Assembly: GCA_031276545.1 (NCBI GenBank)
Contig: JAISMW010000003.1
Span: 1 to 36,089 of the forward strand
Direction: 5' to 3'
Length of the DNA stretch: 36,089 nucleotides
Origin: Tannerellaceae bacterium
GTDB lineage: Bacteria; Bacteroidota; Bacteroidia; Bacteroidales; Tannerellaceae
The stretch's first letter is position 1. Every line of letters starts with the position of its first letter. Below the pieces are notes generated by a model. That model had not been told where the DNA came from. It searched no databases and saw only the letters and a list, made by a program, of their open reading frames with translations. This document shows, piece after piece, positions 1 through 6,823 of the stretch. A program made the translations under genes and the position numbers.

Positions 1-805
1 AAAATATAGGTTGTGAAATGATCAAACCGCTTTTAGGATATGATAGTGAACGGAATTTGTATTTCCCACTTAGATTCAATTTCAGTAGCCATTTTATGTC
101 ATTACTGAATGGAAAAATACAGTCAAATAGAGTGTAGCCGATTTTTTTCACAATATCAAATCCCATACCATTTGACTTCACAACAATATCATGAACAGGA
201 TAATTTTTAATTCCGACAGGTAATAAATTTGATACTATATTTATATTGTTTCCATGTTCGCCAAATAATAATATCTCATTAGCATCAACCTCAATACTAT
301 ATTCTTTGTGGATTAAAAAGCTAATCCTCGAACTGTCTAAAGATGTTCCTAATCCAAATACATGTGCGTTATTTACATTTTCCGATACATATTTAGTCAT
401 AATTTCAACAGGATTTGTTATCACTGCAATAATCCCTTTATAACAGGAAAGTTGAGATGTGATAGATTTTAGTATTTGAATGTCATCATAAAATCCACAA
501 TATCTAAGATTTCTTGGGAACCAGTCAGGATACCCGTTTTGAGTTAACATAATTCTTGGGTCGTATGATTCCTTTGCAGAAATAAGAATCAAATCAAGTG
601 CATTAATATTTTTAAAATCAAGTTCTTTAATTAATATATCTCTTTCATATTGAAATGCCGCTGTCTTTAGAGATTGAATCAGTGCTTTCAATCTGTTCGG
701 ATTGCGATTAGATATATGCATTTCGGAAATAAAATCATCTTTCAAAAAATCAAAAGCTAGCTGACTACCGATTTTTCCAATGCCAATTATCCCAATCTTT
801 TTCAT
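1..805 (-). CDS. Lactate/malate dehydrogenase-like NAD-dependent oxidoreductase (3' part missing)
   Basis: About 268 residues are visible; the C-terminus lies beyond the left edge. The frame is open from ATG at 805 to base 2. Seen: an N-terminal Rossmann glycine motif GIGKIG (residues 8-13), TNPV with Asn131, LDSSR with Asp157 and Arg160, and GEHG with His184. In the LDH/MDH family these are the nicotinamide-loop Asn, the Asp/Arg substrate-binding and relay pair, and the catalytic His, so the core catalytic set is present. The mobile substrate loop, usually RKPGMTR-like, is replaced by an ESYDPRI-type stretch, so the 2-hydroxy/2-oxo acid used cannot be predicted. The start codon overlaps the stop of the upstream ABC ATPase by one base (TAATG), so the two are translationally coupled. 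A cytoplasmic enzyme acting on the imported compound is the natural inference. The family call is fairly secure; the substrate is unknown. Confidence 0.8.
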   Translation of the reverse strand, partial: MKKIGIIGIGKIGSQLAFDFLKDDFISEMHISNRNPNRLKALIQSLKTAAFQYERDILIKELDFKNINALDLILISAKESYDPRIMLTQNGYPDWFPRNLRYCGFYDDIQILKSITSQLSCYKGIIAVITNPVEIMTKYVSENVNNAHVFGLGTSLDSSRISFLIHKEYSIEVDANEILLFGEHGNNINIVSNLLPVGIKNYPVHDIVVKSNGMGFDIVKKIGYTLFDCIFPFSNDIKWLLKLNLSGKYKFRSLSYPKSGLIISQPIF

Positions 806-1626
806 TATTCAATCACTTTATTTAAATACCCTGTTGTCCATTTGGAGCGATCACTTTTTTCTATACGCTCTTTTACCACACCTTCATATACTACAATGAT
901 TGAATTGGAATATTGTAATGCGTATTCGAAATCATGAGTTATCATTAAAATAGTAGGTTTATTCTCAGGTTTATTCTCGGGATTATTCTCGGGATTTCTA
1001 CCGGTTAATTTCATAACCAGTTCCATTACTTTTTTTTGTATCACCTTATCCAAACTTGTTAGATGTTCATCCAGTAAAAGCAGCTTGCATCCTATAGTCG
1101 AAGAATGTTCAAATTTAATGGATATTAAAATATTCAATAGTTGCCTTTGTCCTCCGGATAGATTTTCTATCAATTGGTCGTTTGTCGGCGTAAAATCATC
1201 TGTTTTCAAAAAATCAGCCAATATGGCATTTAGCTGTTGCTTCCAATCTTCTTCAAAAGCATTCTTGCGAACTTCTTTATTCGTACTGTTTGCCATACGA
1301 ATTTGAATATTTTTCAATATGGTTAGTTCAGGAATAAGATCATCCTGTACATATTGATGTACAATCCCAACACCTCCACATAGCTCATGTATGGATTTAT
1401 TAATGACAGTATTACCCACTTTTATCTCGCCTTCAATATGATGACGGTTCAGTTCACCTAATATCGCTTTGAATATTGAGGTTTTTCCATGACCGTTTCT
1501 CCCTATAAAAGAGACAAATTCTCCACTTGTTACCGTAAAACTTATTCCTCTCAAAATACCTTTTTCATTCCCTTTTGGCGGCGTAAATCTTAAATTGTTT
1601 ATGTTAATATCATATCCTTTTGCCAT
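805..1626 (-). CDS. ABC transporter ATP-binding protein
   Basis: A 273-residue ATPase of an ABC importer. Seen: Walker A GRNGHGKT (42-49), Q-loop glutamine near residue 91, signature LSGGQ (156-160), Walker B LLLLDE (182-187) and switch His231 (ITHD). It would energise the permease encoded immediately upstream (5-bp gap); its own stop overlaps the next start. With the lipoprotein receptor upstream, the set resembles ABC importers whose receptor is of the ABC_sub_bind type, some of which carry aromatic amino acids; the substrate here is unknown. Oddity: between Walker B and the H-loop, residues ~211-224 form a low-complexity NPEN/KPEN repeat encoded by near-identical 12-bp units. The insertion keeps the frame and leaves all motifs intact. 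Confidence 0.9.
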   Translation of the reverse strand: MAKGYDININNLRFTPPKGNEKGILRGISFTVTSGEFVSFIGRNGHGKTSIFKAILGELNRHHIEGEIKVGNTVINKSIHELCGGVGIVHQYVQDDLIPELTILKNIQIRMANSTNKEVRKNAFEEDWKQQLNAILADFLKTDDFTPTNDQLIENLSGGQRQLLNILISIKFEHSSTIGCKLLLLDEHLTSLDKVIQKKVMELVMKLTGRNPENNPENKPENKPTILMITHDFEYALQYSNSIIVVYEGVVKERIEKSDRSKWTTGYLNKVIE

Positions 1627-1631
1627 ATCAA

Positions 1632-2654
1632 TTATTTTTTATGTGAAAATATCCTTTCGTAATTACCAATAAGCATTACAACTAAAAACAAACTTGCTTT
1701 ATATAAATATGAAATCTTATTGTTATTCCCTACAGTTACATCTATAGATTGAAAAATTACATTGATAATTACAGTACCTACAATAATGAAAAACAAAAAA
1801 GATCCGATTTTGCTCGGTTCTTCATCATTTTTATTTAAAATATCTTTTATTCCTTTTAATGGAAGAGACATTTTTACAGATGGATGGGTTGCCCTAATAT
1901 CTATTTGCAAATAGGGTTTATTGGTATTACTGAATATCTGTATAATAAATGAACTTAATACATAGCCACTTAGCGAAATAATTAAAAAATCAGGCGTTCC
2001 ACTGATATTAAAATTGACATTCTGAACAGTTAACAGTGCACCGGAGAAACTGATAATGCTATTGCCTAATACAAGTAAAAGAAATCTTGCTTTTTCTTTA
2101 TTGTGATGGCGGTGCGCAATATAATTATCCGTTCCTAATAAGCCTAATATATATAATCCGTACTGTGTTTTGAATATCTTAGCAATTCCTGTTGTCAGTA
2201 AAAGTCCTATTATTACTAATATGATAATATTCTGCCAACTGAATTTTACCTTCAATATTGAATTGAAAATAGAACGAACAGAATCTTCATTTACATTTAT
2301 AAGAGCTTCGTTATTAGTAATAATATATATTAAGGACATAGCACCTACACTTGTTATAATTCCGGCTAAAATATTGTTTATTTTAATATATCTAATTTGA
2401 GAATAAGTTATCATTCCAAGTATTCCTCCTATTATTACTGATAGAAATAGTGCTGATACTACCGATAATATCGGTGCTGAGTTAATATTTACTTGAGACA
2501 TAAAAGCCATCATAGCTGCTCCTGCGGAAAATGAAATAGTCGTTGTAAAATCAGGGAATTTCAAGTATTTATAGATTAATCCTAAACCTATTGCAGCTAT
2601 CCCGTATATTATTCCGGTACTCAGATACAAATGTATATGTGCAAACCAGCTCAT
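1632..2654 (-). CDS. ABC transporter permease (LivH-like, BPD_transp_2 type)
   Basis: A 340-residue, very hydrophobic protein with about eight to ten predicted membrane segments across its length. The N-terminal part (GIIYGIAAIGLGLIYKYLKF, then a Gly/Ala-rich segment) matches the layout of branched-chain-type permeases and of the uncharacterised permeases that pair with ABC_sub_bind receptors. It should form the inner-membrane channel for the ligand delivered by the lipoprotein encoded upstream. Its ATG at 2654 overlaps the receptor's stop codon (ATGA), and the ATPase start follows 5 bp after its stop, so the three are one transcription unit. A polar central segment (~residues 255-275) is probably a cytoplasmic loop. 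The transporter class is fairly sure; the substrate is not known. Confidence 0.8.
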   Translation of the reverse strand: MSWFAHIHLYLSTGIIYGIAAIGLGLIYKYLKFPDFTTTISFSAGAAMMAFMSQVNINSAPILSVVSALFLSVIIGGILGMITYSQIRYIKINNILAGIITSVGAMSLIYIITNNEALINVNEDSVRSIFNSILKVKFSWQNIIILVIIGLLLTTGIAKIFKTQYGLYILGLLGTDNYIAHRHHNKEKARFLLLVLGNSIISFSGALLTVQNVNFNISGTPDFLIISLSGYVLSSFIIQIFSNTNKPYLQIDIRATHPSVKMSLPLKGIKDILNKNDEEPSKIGSFLFFIIVGTVIINVIFQSIDVTVGNNNKISYLYKASLFLVVMLIGNYERIFSHKK

Positions 2655-3622
2655 TTTGTCACAATATTAAAATTTTCCATAATATTTTCATCCAGGTTAA
2701 AATTCAACTCTTTTGCGATTTTTTTATTTAACCATATTTCGGGTTTTGGAGCTGCTTGTGGCGGGTATGATTCAATAGATTTATTCAAAAGTATCCCATA
2801 AGACATATTCGCAAGATCAATACCCATTGAACTGTATTTTAATCCGACTGCAAATAAAGCACCGTCTTTTAACGTACTTAAATCTCCAATGACAAACGGC
2901 TTGTTATATTTGGAAGTAACTGCTGTTATCGTCGATACGCCGGAGTTGATATTATTATCATTAGCCGAATATATAATATCAACATCTTTACACAATGAAT
3001 TTGTAATACCGTTTAATTGACTTGTTGTTTCGGTTATTGCTTGTTTAAGTTCAACACCCAATTCCCGGCAGATATTTTTCATCAAATTCTGAACATATAC
3101 AGAGTTCTGCTCTTTAGGGTTATAAATTGTACCTATTTTAACTTTTTCACCCCAAACAGATTGGATGAAAGTCAGTGCTTCCCTAATGATAGCCTCCCCT
3201 GAGTTTTGAATGCCTGTTGATCTGTGTGATGGAATAATTTTAGCACCTTCCGGATCCGCCACTGCACCATACACATGAGGTATATCGGATGGTATGTTTG
3301 CTACCTCAATTGCAGGCGGTGTTGCTATTGTCAGTATGAGAGCAACATTTTTATACTCGAAAGATTTTGCAATTGTATTCGCAGAAGTACTACTCCCATT
3401 TGCATTGTATTTCTTAATATAATACTTGTTTTTCAATGAGTCATTCTGACTTAGCAAGCTTTCTATTTGTTCTATATAAGCCTTTTCCAACTCATCCAAG
3501 GCTGGATGAGTAATGTGTTTCAAAATAGCGATCTCTTGCTTTTCGCTCGTCCTTGAAGTATTGATGCAAGCTGCCAGAAGAGCTACACAGCTAATAAATA
3601 ATATAAAACCATTCTTAATCAT
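2651..3622 (-). CDS. ABC transporter substrate-binding lipoprotein (ABC_sub_bind family)
   Basis: A 323-residue receptor. The N-terminus is a lipoprotein signal with lipobox LAAC and lipidated Cys19, so it is probably anchored on the periplasmic side. The body shows features of the ABC_sub_bind family: an opening strand with HPALDE, a P-x-V-YGAVADPEGA segment after the first lobe, and repeated Rossmann-like strands (VKIGTIYNP, PFVIGDLS, GALFAVGLKYSSMG). Family members bind small ligands such as aromatic amino acids, but many are uncharacterised. It is the first gene of a minus-strand operon with permease, ATPase and dehydrogenase, and overlaps the permease start by 4 bp. The ~190 bp upstream hold a structured leader. 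The gene is AT-rich compared with the genes beyond 5.5 kb. Confidence 0.85.
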   Translation of the reverse strand: MIKNGFILFISCVALLAACINTSRTSEKQEIAILKHITHPALDELEKAYIEQIESLLSQNDSLKNKYYIKKYNANGSSTSANTIAKSFEYKNVALILTIATPPAIEVANIPSDIPHVYGAVADPEGAKIIPSHRSTGIQNSGEAIIREALTFIQSVWGEKVKIGTIYNPKEQNSVYVQNLMKNICRELGVELKQAITETTSQLNGITNSLCKDVDIIYSANDNNINSGVSTITAVTSKYNKPFVIGDLSTLKDGALFAVGLKYSSMGIDLANMSYGILLNKSIESYPPQAAPKPEIWLNKKIAKELNFNLDENIMENFNIVTK

Positions 3623-3689
3623 AATTATTTGTATTTTAATTTATTAAATATTTGTCATTCAATTTTTTTTTTTTTTCGCCTGCGGACAT

Positions 3690-3775
3690 AAAAAAAGCGT
3701 GAAACTTAACTGCTTCCCGCTATTGCCGGTATTTGGCGAAACCTTGTGTCCAAGAAACTAAGTCAAGTTCACGCT
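3690..3775 (-). terminator. Possible attenuator/terminator in the leader of the ABC operon
   Basis: On the minus strand, an arm at 3775-3765 (AGCGTGAACTT) can pair with one at 3707-3696 (AAGTTTCACGCT), giving 11 pairs with one bulged base, followed by a run of seven T (3696-3690). The 57-nt loop holds a smaller GCC/GGC hairpin. The long loop makes a simple terminator doubtful. The upstream arm is also the inner arm of the hairpin at 3746-3809, so the two structures exclude each other, as in attenuators. It lies about 70 bp before the receptor gene start. Confidence 0.4.
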
Positions 3776-3809
3776 CTATACGTGAACATTCAACTTTTTC
3801 TTTGGACAC
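3746..3809. repeat. Large imperfect palindrome (64 nt)
   Basis: Outer arms GTGTCCAAGAAA and TTTCTTTGGACAC and inner perfect 7-bp arms GTTCACG and CGTGAAC flank a 7-nt loop (3774-3780). The two 28-29 nt arms align over almost their whole length, with a short mismatched middle. It could be an RNA hairpin of the operon leader, a protein-binding palindrome or an insertion-element relic. A 31-codon minus-strand frame (ATG at 3815, stop at 3720-3722) runs through it and could be a leader peptide, but it continues open upstream of that ATG to about 3898, so it may instead be a gene relic. Confidence 0.5.
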
Positions 3810-4065
3810 TATCATTAAATCGCCAAATTTTACAATAGCCAAGAAAAGCTCAATGCTTTTTCCAATATATCTTAAAAATGAGAGTATTATCTCTCAAATA
3901 TTTTATTTACATAGGCAAATTCATTTATTCATTAAAATTTCGGGATAAAAGTATGAAAACATTTACATATCTCAAAAATGTTTCATATAAAACAAACTGA
4001 TAATCATTATTTGTCTCAAAAGTCTTTCGCACGCAGATTTTTATTTCGGCACCAATCAACAAAAT

Positions 4066-4221
4066 ATGAATTCTGTGCATACTAAAAGCTGCGAAAATCT
4101 GTCTGAGCTGCCTTATTTGTGTGCTTTTGAGGCAACCGCAGAATTTTATTGCCAGGCAGCAAAGCGTCAGGGAAAAGCATTTAGGTTGATGAAAACGGAG
4201 GTTTCGGTATTTGACTGTTAA
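4066..4221 (+). CDS. Small protein, 51 residues, unknown function
   Basis: ATG at 4066, TAA at 4219-4221. The translation is balanced, has no low-complexity stretch and contains segments such as ELPYLCAFEATAEFYCQAAK and GKAFRLMKTEVSVF, which look like a folded helix plus strand rather than random translation. It resembles short orphan proteins common in Bacteroidales genomes, but I cannot name a family. Four cysteines are present. It stands alone: the ABC operon leader lies to the left on the other strand and the 42-bp repeat array begins 260 bp downstream. The opposite-strand frame at 3925-4230 is longer but less protein-like. The call rests on protein-like composition only. Confidence 0.45.
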   Translation: MNSVHTKSCENLSELPYLCAFEATAEFYCQAAKRQGKAFRLMKTEVSVFDC

Positions 4222-4479
4222 ATCATTCAAGCGGCAGGGAATGAGGTAATGCGGTGATACGGTTTGTTTTATTCTTCAGGCTACTGTGGTTTGTTCTGTT
4301 TTTTTTAAAATCAGGTGGACATGAGGTTCTACAGTGTGCCGTATGATTTTGTGCGAAAAGTCCCGCAGGGACGTCATCTGCATAACATCCGGTCAGCGAC
4401 CTGAGGCGGGGAACGATCGGGGAGAAACCTAATGGAAGGATAATAACCGGAAGATGATGGCGCTTATCTTTCCGGTATC
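4222..4479. other. Intergenic stretch with a small palindrome
   Basis: No gene is supported. It contains the palindrome GTCCCGCAGGGAC (4360-4372) in a context like short dispersed repeats of Bacteroidales, followed by a GC-rich stretch leading into the 42-bp array. Base composition changes here from AT-rich (left) to GC-richer (right). Confidence 0.4.
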
Positions 4480-5193
4480 CAAACTTCCTCTACTGTTTTC
4501 CCTCCGGAAAATATTTTTCTCCTCGCTGCCGGGCATCAAGCGTCACGGGAAAATATTTACCTCTTGACACCTGGGTGGAAAATCCTTCGTCGAACGATTT
4601 TTCCCTTGCACCCTGGGGGGATCGTCGTTCGTCGAACGATTTTGCTCTTGCACCCTGGGGGGATCGCTGTTCGTCGAACGATTTTGCCCTTGCACCCTGG
4701 GGGGATCGCTGTTCGTCAAACGATTTTGCCCTTGCACCCTGGGGGGATCGTCATTCGTCGAATAATTTTGCCCTTGCACCCTGGGGGGATCGTCCTTCGT
4801 CGAACGATTTTTCCCTTGCACCCTGGGGGGATCGTCATTCGTCGAACGATTTTGCCTTTGCACCCTGGGGGGATTGTCGTTCGTCGAATGATTTTGTCCT
4901 TGCACCCTGGGGGGATCGTCGTTCGTCGAACGATTTTGCCCTTGCACCCTGGGGGGATCGCCATTTCTCGAACGATTTTGCTCTTGCACCCTGGGGGGAT
5001 CGCAATTTTTCGAACGATTTTGTCCTTGCACCCTGGGGGGATCGCCATTTCTCGAACGATTTTGTCCTTGCACCCTTGGTGGAAATTGGCTCGGAAAAAT
5101 ATTTATCCCTTGCCACCTGGGTGGCGGGGGGATGGGGAAAGTTTTTTATGTTTGCTGCCGGGCAGCGAGGGGGGTGGGGATTTTTTTTGTATT
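4480..5193. repeat. 42-bp tandem repeat array 1 (17 units in register)
   Basis: Seventeen consecutive 42-bp units fill 4480-5193 without a register break. The central eleven (4606-5067) are near identical: TTGCACCCTGGGGGGAT, then a variable stretch, then a near-palindrome around TCGTTCGTCGAACGA and an ATTTTGCCC end. Units at each border differ: 4564 and 5110 carry CACCTGGGTGG, 4522 and 5152 carry TGCCGGGCA, and units ending at 4521, 4563 and 5109 have an AAAATATTT-type tail as in the array at 22560-23105. Because 42 is divisible by three, several frames on both strands stay open and translate as 14-residue repeats (for example SSNDFALAPWGD). I regard these as by-products: no convincing start, no signal sequence, and equally good frames on both strands. 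Confidence 0.95.
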
Positions 5194-5229
5194 TTCTGCA
5201 TGGTAATCTATTGTTTGGAAAAATGTTTT

Positions 5230-5237
5230 TATATTTG
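5230..5237 (+). promoter_or_regulatory. Bacteroides-type -7 element TATATTTG
   Basis: Exact match to TAnnTTTG. TTTG at 5214-5217 could serve as a -33 box, but the spacing (12 nt) is shorter than the usual 19-21. It would start a short transcript near 5244 that ends at the terminator at 5389-5428. Confidence 0.4.
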
Positions 5238-5243
5238 CCGTCC

Positions 5244-5428
5244 AACAGCATAAAATTTTGATGAAACATTTAGACATGCACGTGAGTGCAGACACCAAAA
5301 TCGTATTGAACATATTTACTGCTCATAGAGACGGCATAAACGCCATATATTGCCGATTGTGAAAGAGAGTATATGTATATTAGGTGTAAGCGGGAAAGTA
5401 TCAGTGATGAACCTTTCCCGCTTTTTTT
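5244..5428 (+). ncRNA. Candidate short transcript or leader RNA upstream of the fucP-like gene
   Basis: Bounded by a -7 element on the left and a strong intrinsic terminator on the right, giving a predicted RNA of about 185 nt. Local hairpins are visible: GCAC-GTGA-GTGC near 5278 and CGGCA/TGCCG arms around 5332-5355. A 33-codon frame (ATG 5261, TGA ends 5362) lies inside and could make it a peptide-coding mRNA instead. No known RNA family is recognised. The ends are inferred. Confidence 0.3.
5389..5428 (+). terminator. Strong intrinsic terminator
   Basis: A perfect 10-bp stem AGCGGGAAAG (5389-5398) / CTTTCCCGCT (5413-5422) with a 14-nt loop, followed directly by a T run. It lies 97 bp before the fucP-like start, so it ends a transcript coming from the array side or acts as an attenuator for the downstream operon. 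Confidence 0.85.
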
Positions 5429-5524
5429 CTGTTCTGCCGGGATATTTTCGGATGGGGTGAAATTATTTATTTATATTTACGCCCGATTGTGTTAATCGAA
5501 TAATCTTCAACACGCTATAATTTT

Positions 5525-6817
5525 ATGACAAAATCTAATCTTACCTCTCCGTCCGCGAAGAAGTCTTTGGTTCCCAAAGCGTATCTTCTTCCTTTTATTT
5601 TGCTTACTTCTCTGTTTTTCTTTTGGGGACTGGCCAACAATATGACTGATACGCTGCTGGCTGCCTTCAAGAAGATAAAAAGTATTACCGATTTTCAGAC
5701 GTCGTGGATTCAGATGGCTTTCTACGGCGCTTATTTCTGTCTGGCGTTGCCGGCGGCTATCCTGATTAAAAAGACGTCGTACAAGACGGGGGTCATCGCC
5801 GGACTGGCGATGTTTATCGCCGGCGCTCTGCTGTTCTATCCTTGCAGCAAAACGATGGAATACGGGCATTTTCTGATTGCGCTCTATATTCTGGCCGGCG
5901 GTCTGTCGGTGCTGGAGACGACGTGCAATCCCTACATTATACTGATGGGGCCGGAGGAGACGGCTACGCGAAGGCTGAACTTTGCCCAGTCGTTCAATCC
6001 GATTGGCTCGATTACGGGCGTTGTGCTGAGCAAGTTTTTTATTCTGTCGGGGCTGGCCTCGTATACGGCTGTAGAGCGTGCCGGGATGGACGCTGCGGAG
6101 CTGGTTGCCGTGCAGTCGGAGGAGCTGAATGCGGTGATGGGGCCTTATGTGGGGGTGGCTTTTATTTTGCTGCTGATTCTGGTGATGATTGTCTTCACGC
6201 GTATGCCGAAGGCTTCCGACGGAGATGGGGCGCTGAATCTGGGGGCTACGGTGAAGCGGCTGTGCGCCAACCGGAAATATCTGTATGGTATTATTACGCA
6301 GTTCTTCTACGTGGGGGCGCAGATCAGTATATGGTCGTTCACCATCCGCTATGCCATGAAGGAACTGTCTGTTGATGAAGAAGCGGCTTCGAGCTATTAT
6401 ATTCTTTCGCTGGCTTTGTTTATCGGCGCCCGTTTTATCTTTACGGCGCTGATGAAATATTTTCGTCCGTCGAGCCTGCTGATGTTTGCCGCCATAATGG
6501 CCGCTCTGTGCAGCGGTCTCACGGTGTTTACGCACGGATATATGGGGGTGATCAGTCTGGCGATGATTTCCTTCTTCATGTCGCTGATGTTTCCCACTCT
6601 CTACGGAATCACCGTCACGGGTTTGGGCGAGGATACGAAGATAGGCGGTTCGGGGCATATCATGGCTATATTGGGAGGCGCGGTGGTGGCGGCCGTTCAG
6701 GGAATTGTTTCCGACCGGACGGGAAGCATCAACTATTCGTATGTCGTTCCGCTCGGCTGTTTTCTGGTAGTTGTCGTGTACTGCCTGTATATTGAAAGAA
6801 AAACGGTAAAGAAATAA
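5525..6817 (+). CDS. FucP-family sugar:H+ symporter (major facilitator superfamily)
   Basis: A 430-residue inner-membrane transporter with about 12 membrane helices. The N-terminal FFFWGLANNMTDTLL and the later GGLSVLETTCNPYI are hallmarks of the L-fucose permease group. Asp42 and Glu131 align with the two acidic residues that handle protons and sugar in E. coli FucP (Asp46, Glu135). Length is standard for the family. Bacteroidota have many FucP-like proteins for different monosaccharides, so fucose should not be assumed: no fucose isomerase, kinase or aldolase is nearby. It is the first gene of a three-gene plus-strand operon, followed after 6 bp by a mutarotase-like protein. A weak promoter-like TATATTTA lies at 5472-5479. 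Family call sure, substrate open. Confidence 0.88.
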   Translation: MTKSNLTSPSAKKSLVPKAYLLPFILLTSLFFFWGLANNMTDTLLAAFKKIKSITDFQTSWIQMAFYGAYFCLALPAAILIKKTSYKTGVIAGLAMFIAGALLFYPCSKTMEYGHFLIALYILAGGLSVLETTCNPYIILMGPEETATRRLNFAQSFNPIGSITGVVLSKFFILSGLASYTAVERAGMDAAELVAVQSEELNAVMGPYVGVAFILLLILVMIVFTRMPKASDGDGALNLGATVKRLCANRKYLYGIITQFFYVGAQISIWSFTIRYAMKELSVDEEAASSYYILSLALFIGARFIFTALMKYFRPSSLLMFAAIMAALCSGLTVFTHGYMGVISLAMISFFMSLMFPTLYGITVTGLGEDTKIGGSGHIMAILGGAVVAAVQGIVSDRTGSINYSYVVPLGCFLVVVVYCLYIERKTVKK

Positions 6818-6823
6818 GGGATT

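Noticed and set aside
3733..3948. 71-residue plus-strand frame over the large palindrome
   Set aside because: It runs through the 64-nt inverted repeat and has no recognisable features.
3925..4230. 101-residue minus-strand frame
   Set aside because: Composition is not protein-like and it overlaps a better plus-strand frame at 4066-4221.
4480..5193. CRISPR array
   Set aside because: Units are contiguous 42-bp repeats without unique spacers, and no cas gene is present.
4543..5269. Long open frames on both strands through array 1, with 14-residue repeats
   Set aside because: The 42-bp period is divisible by three, so frames stay open by construction. Several frames are equally good and none has a signal sequence or a natural start.
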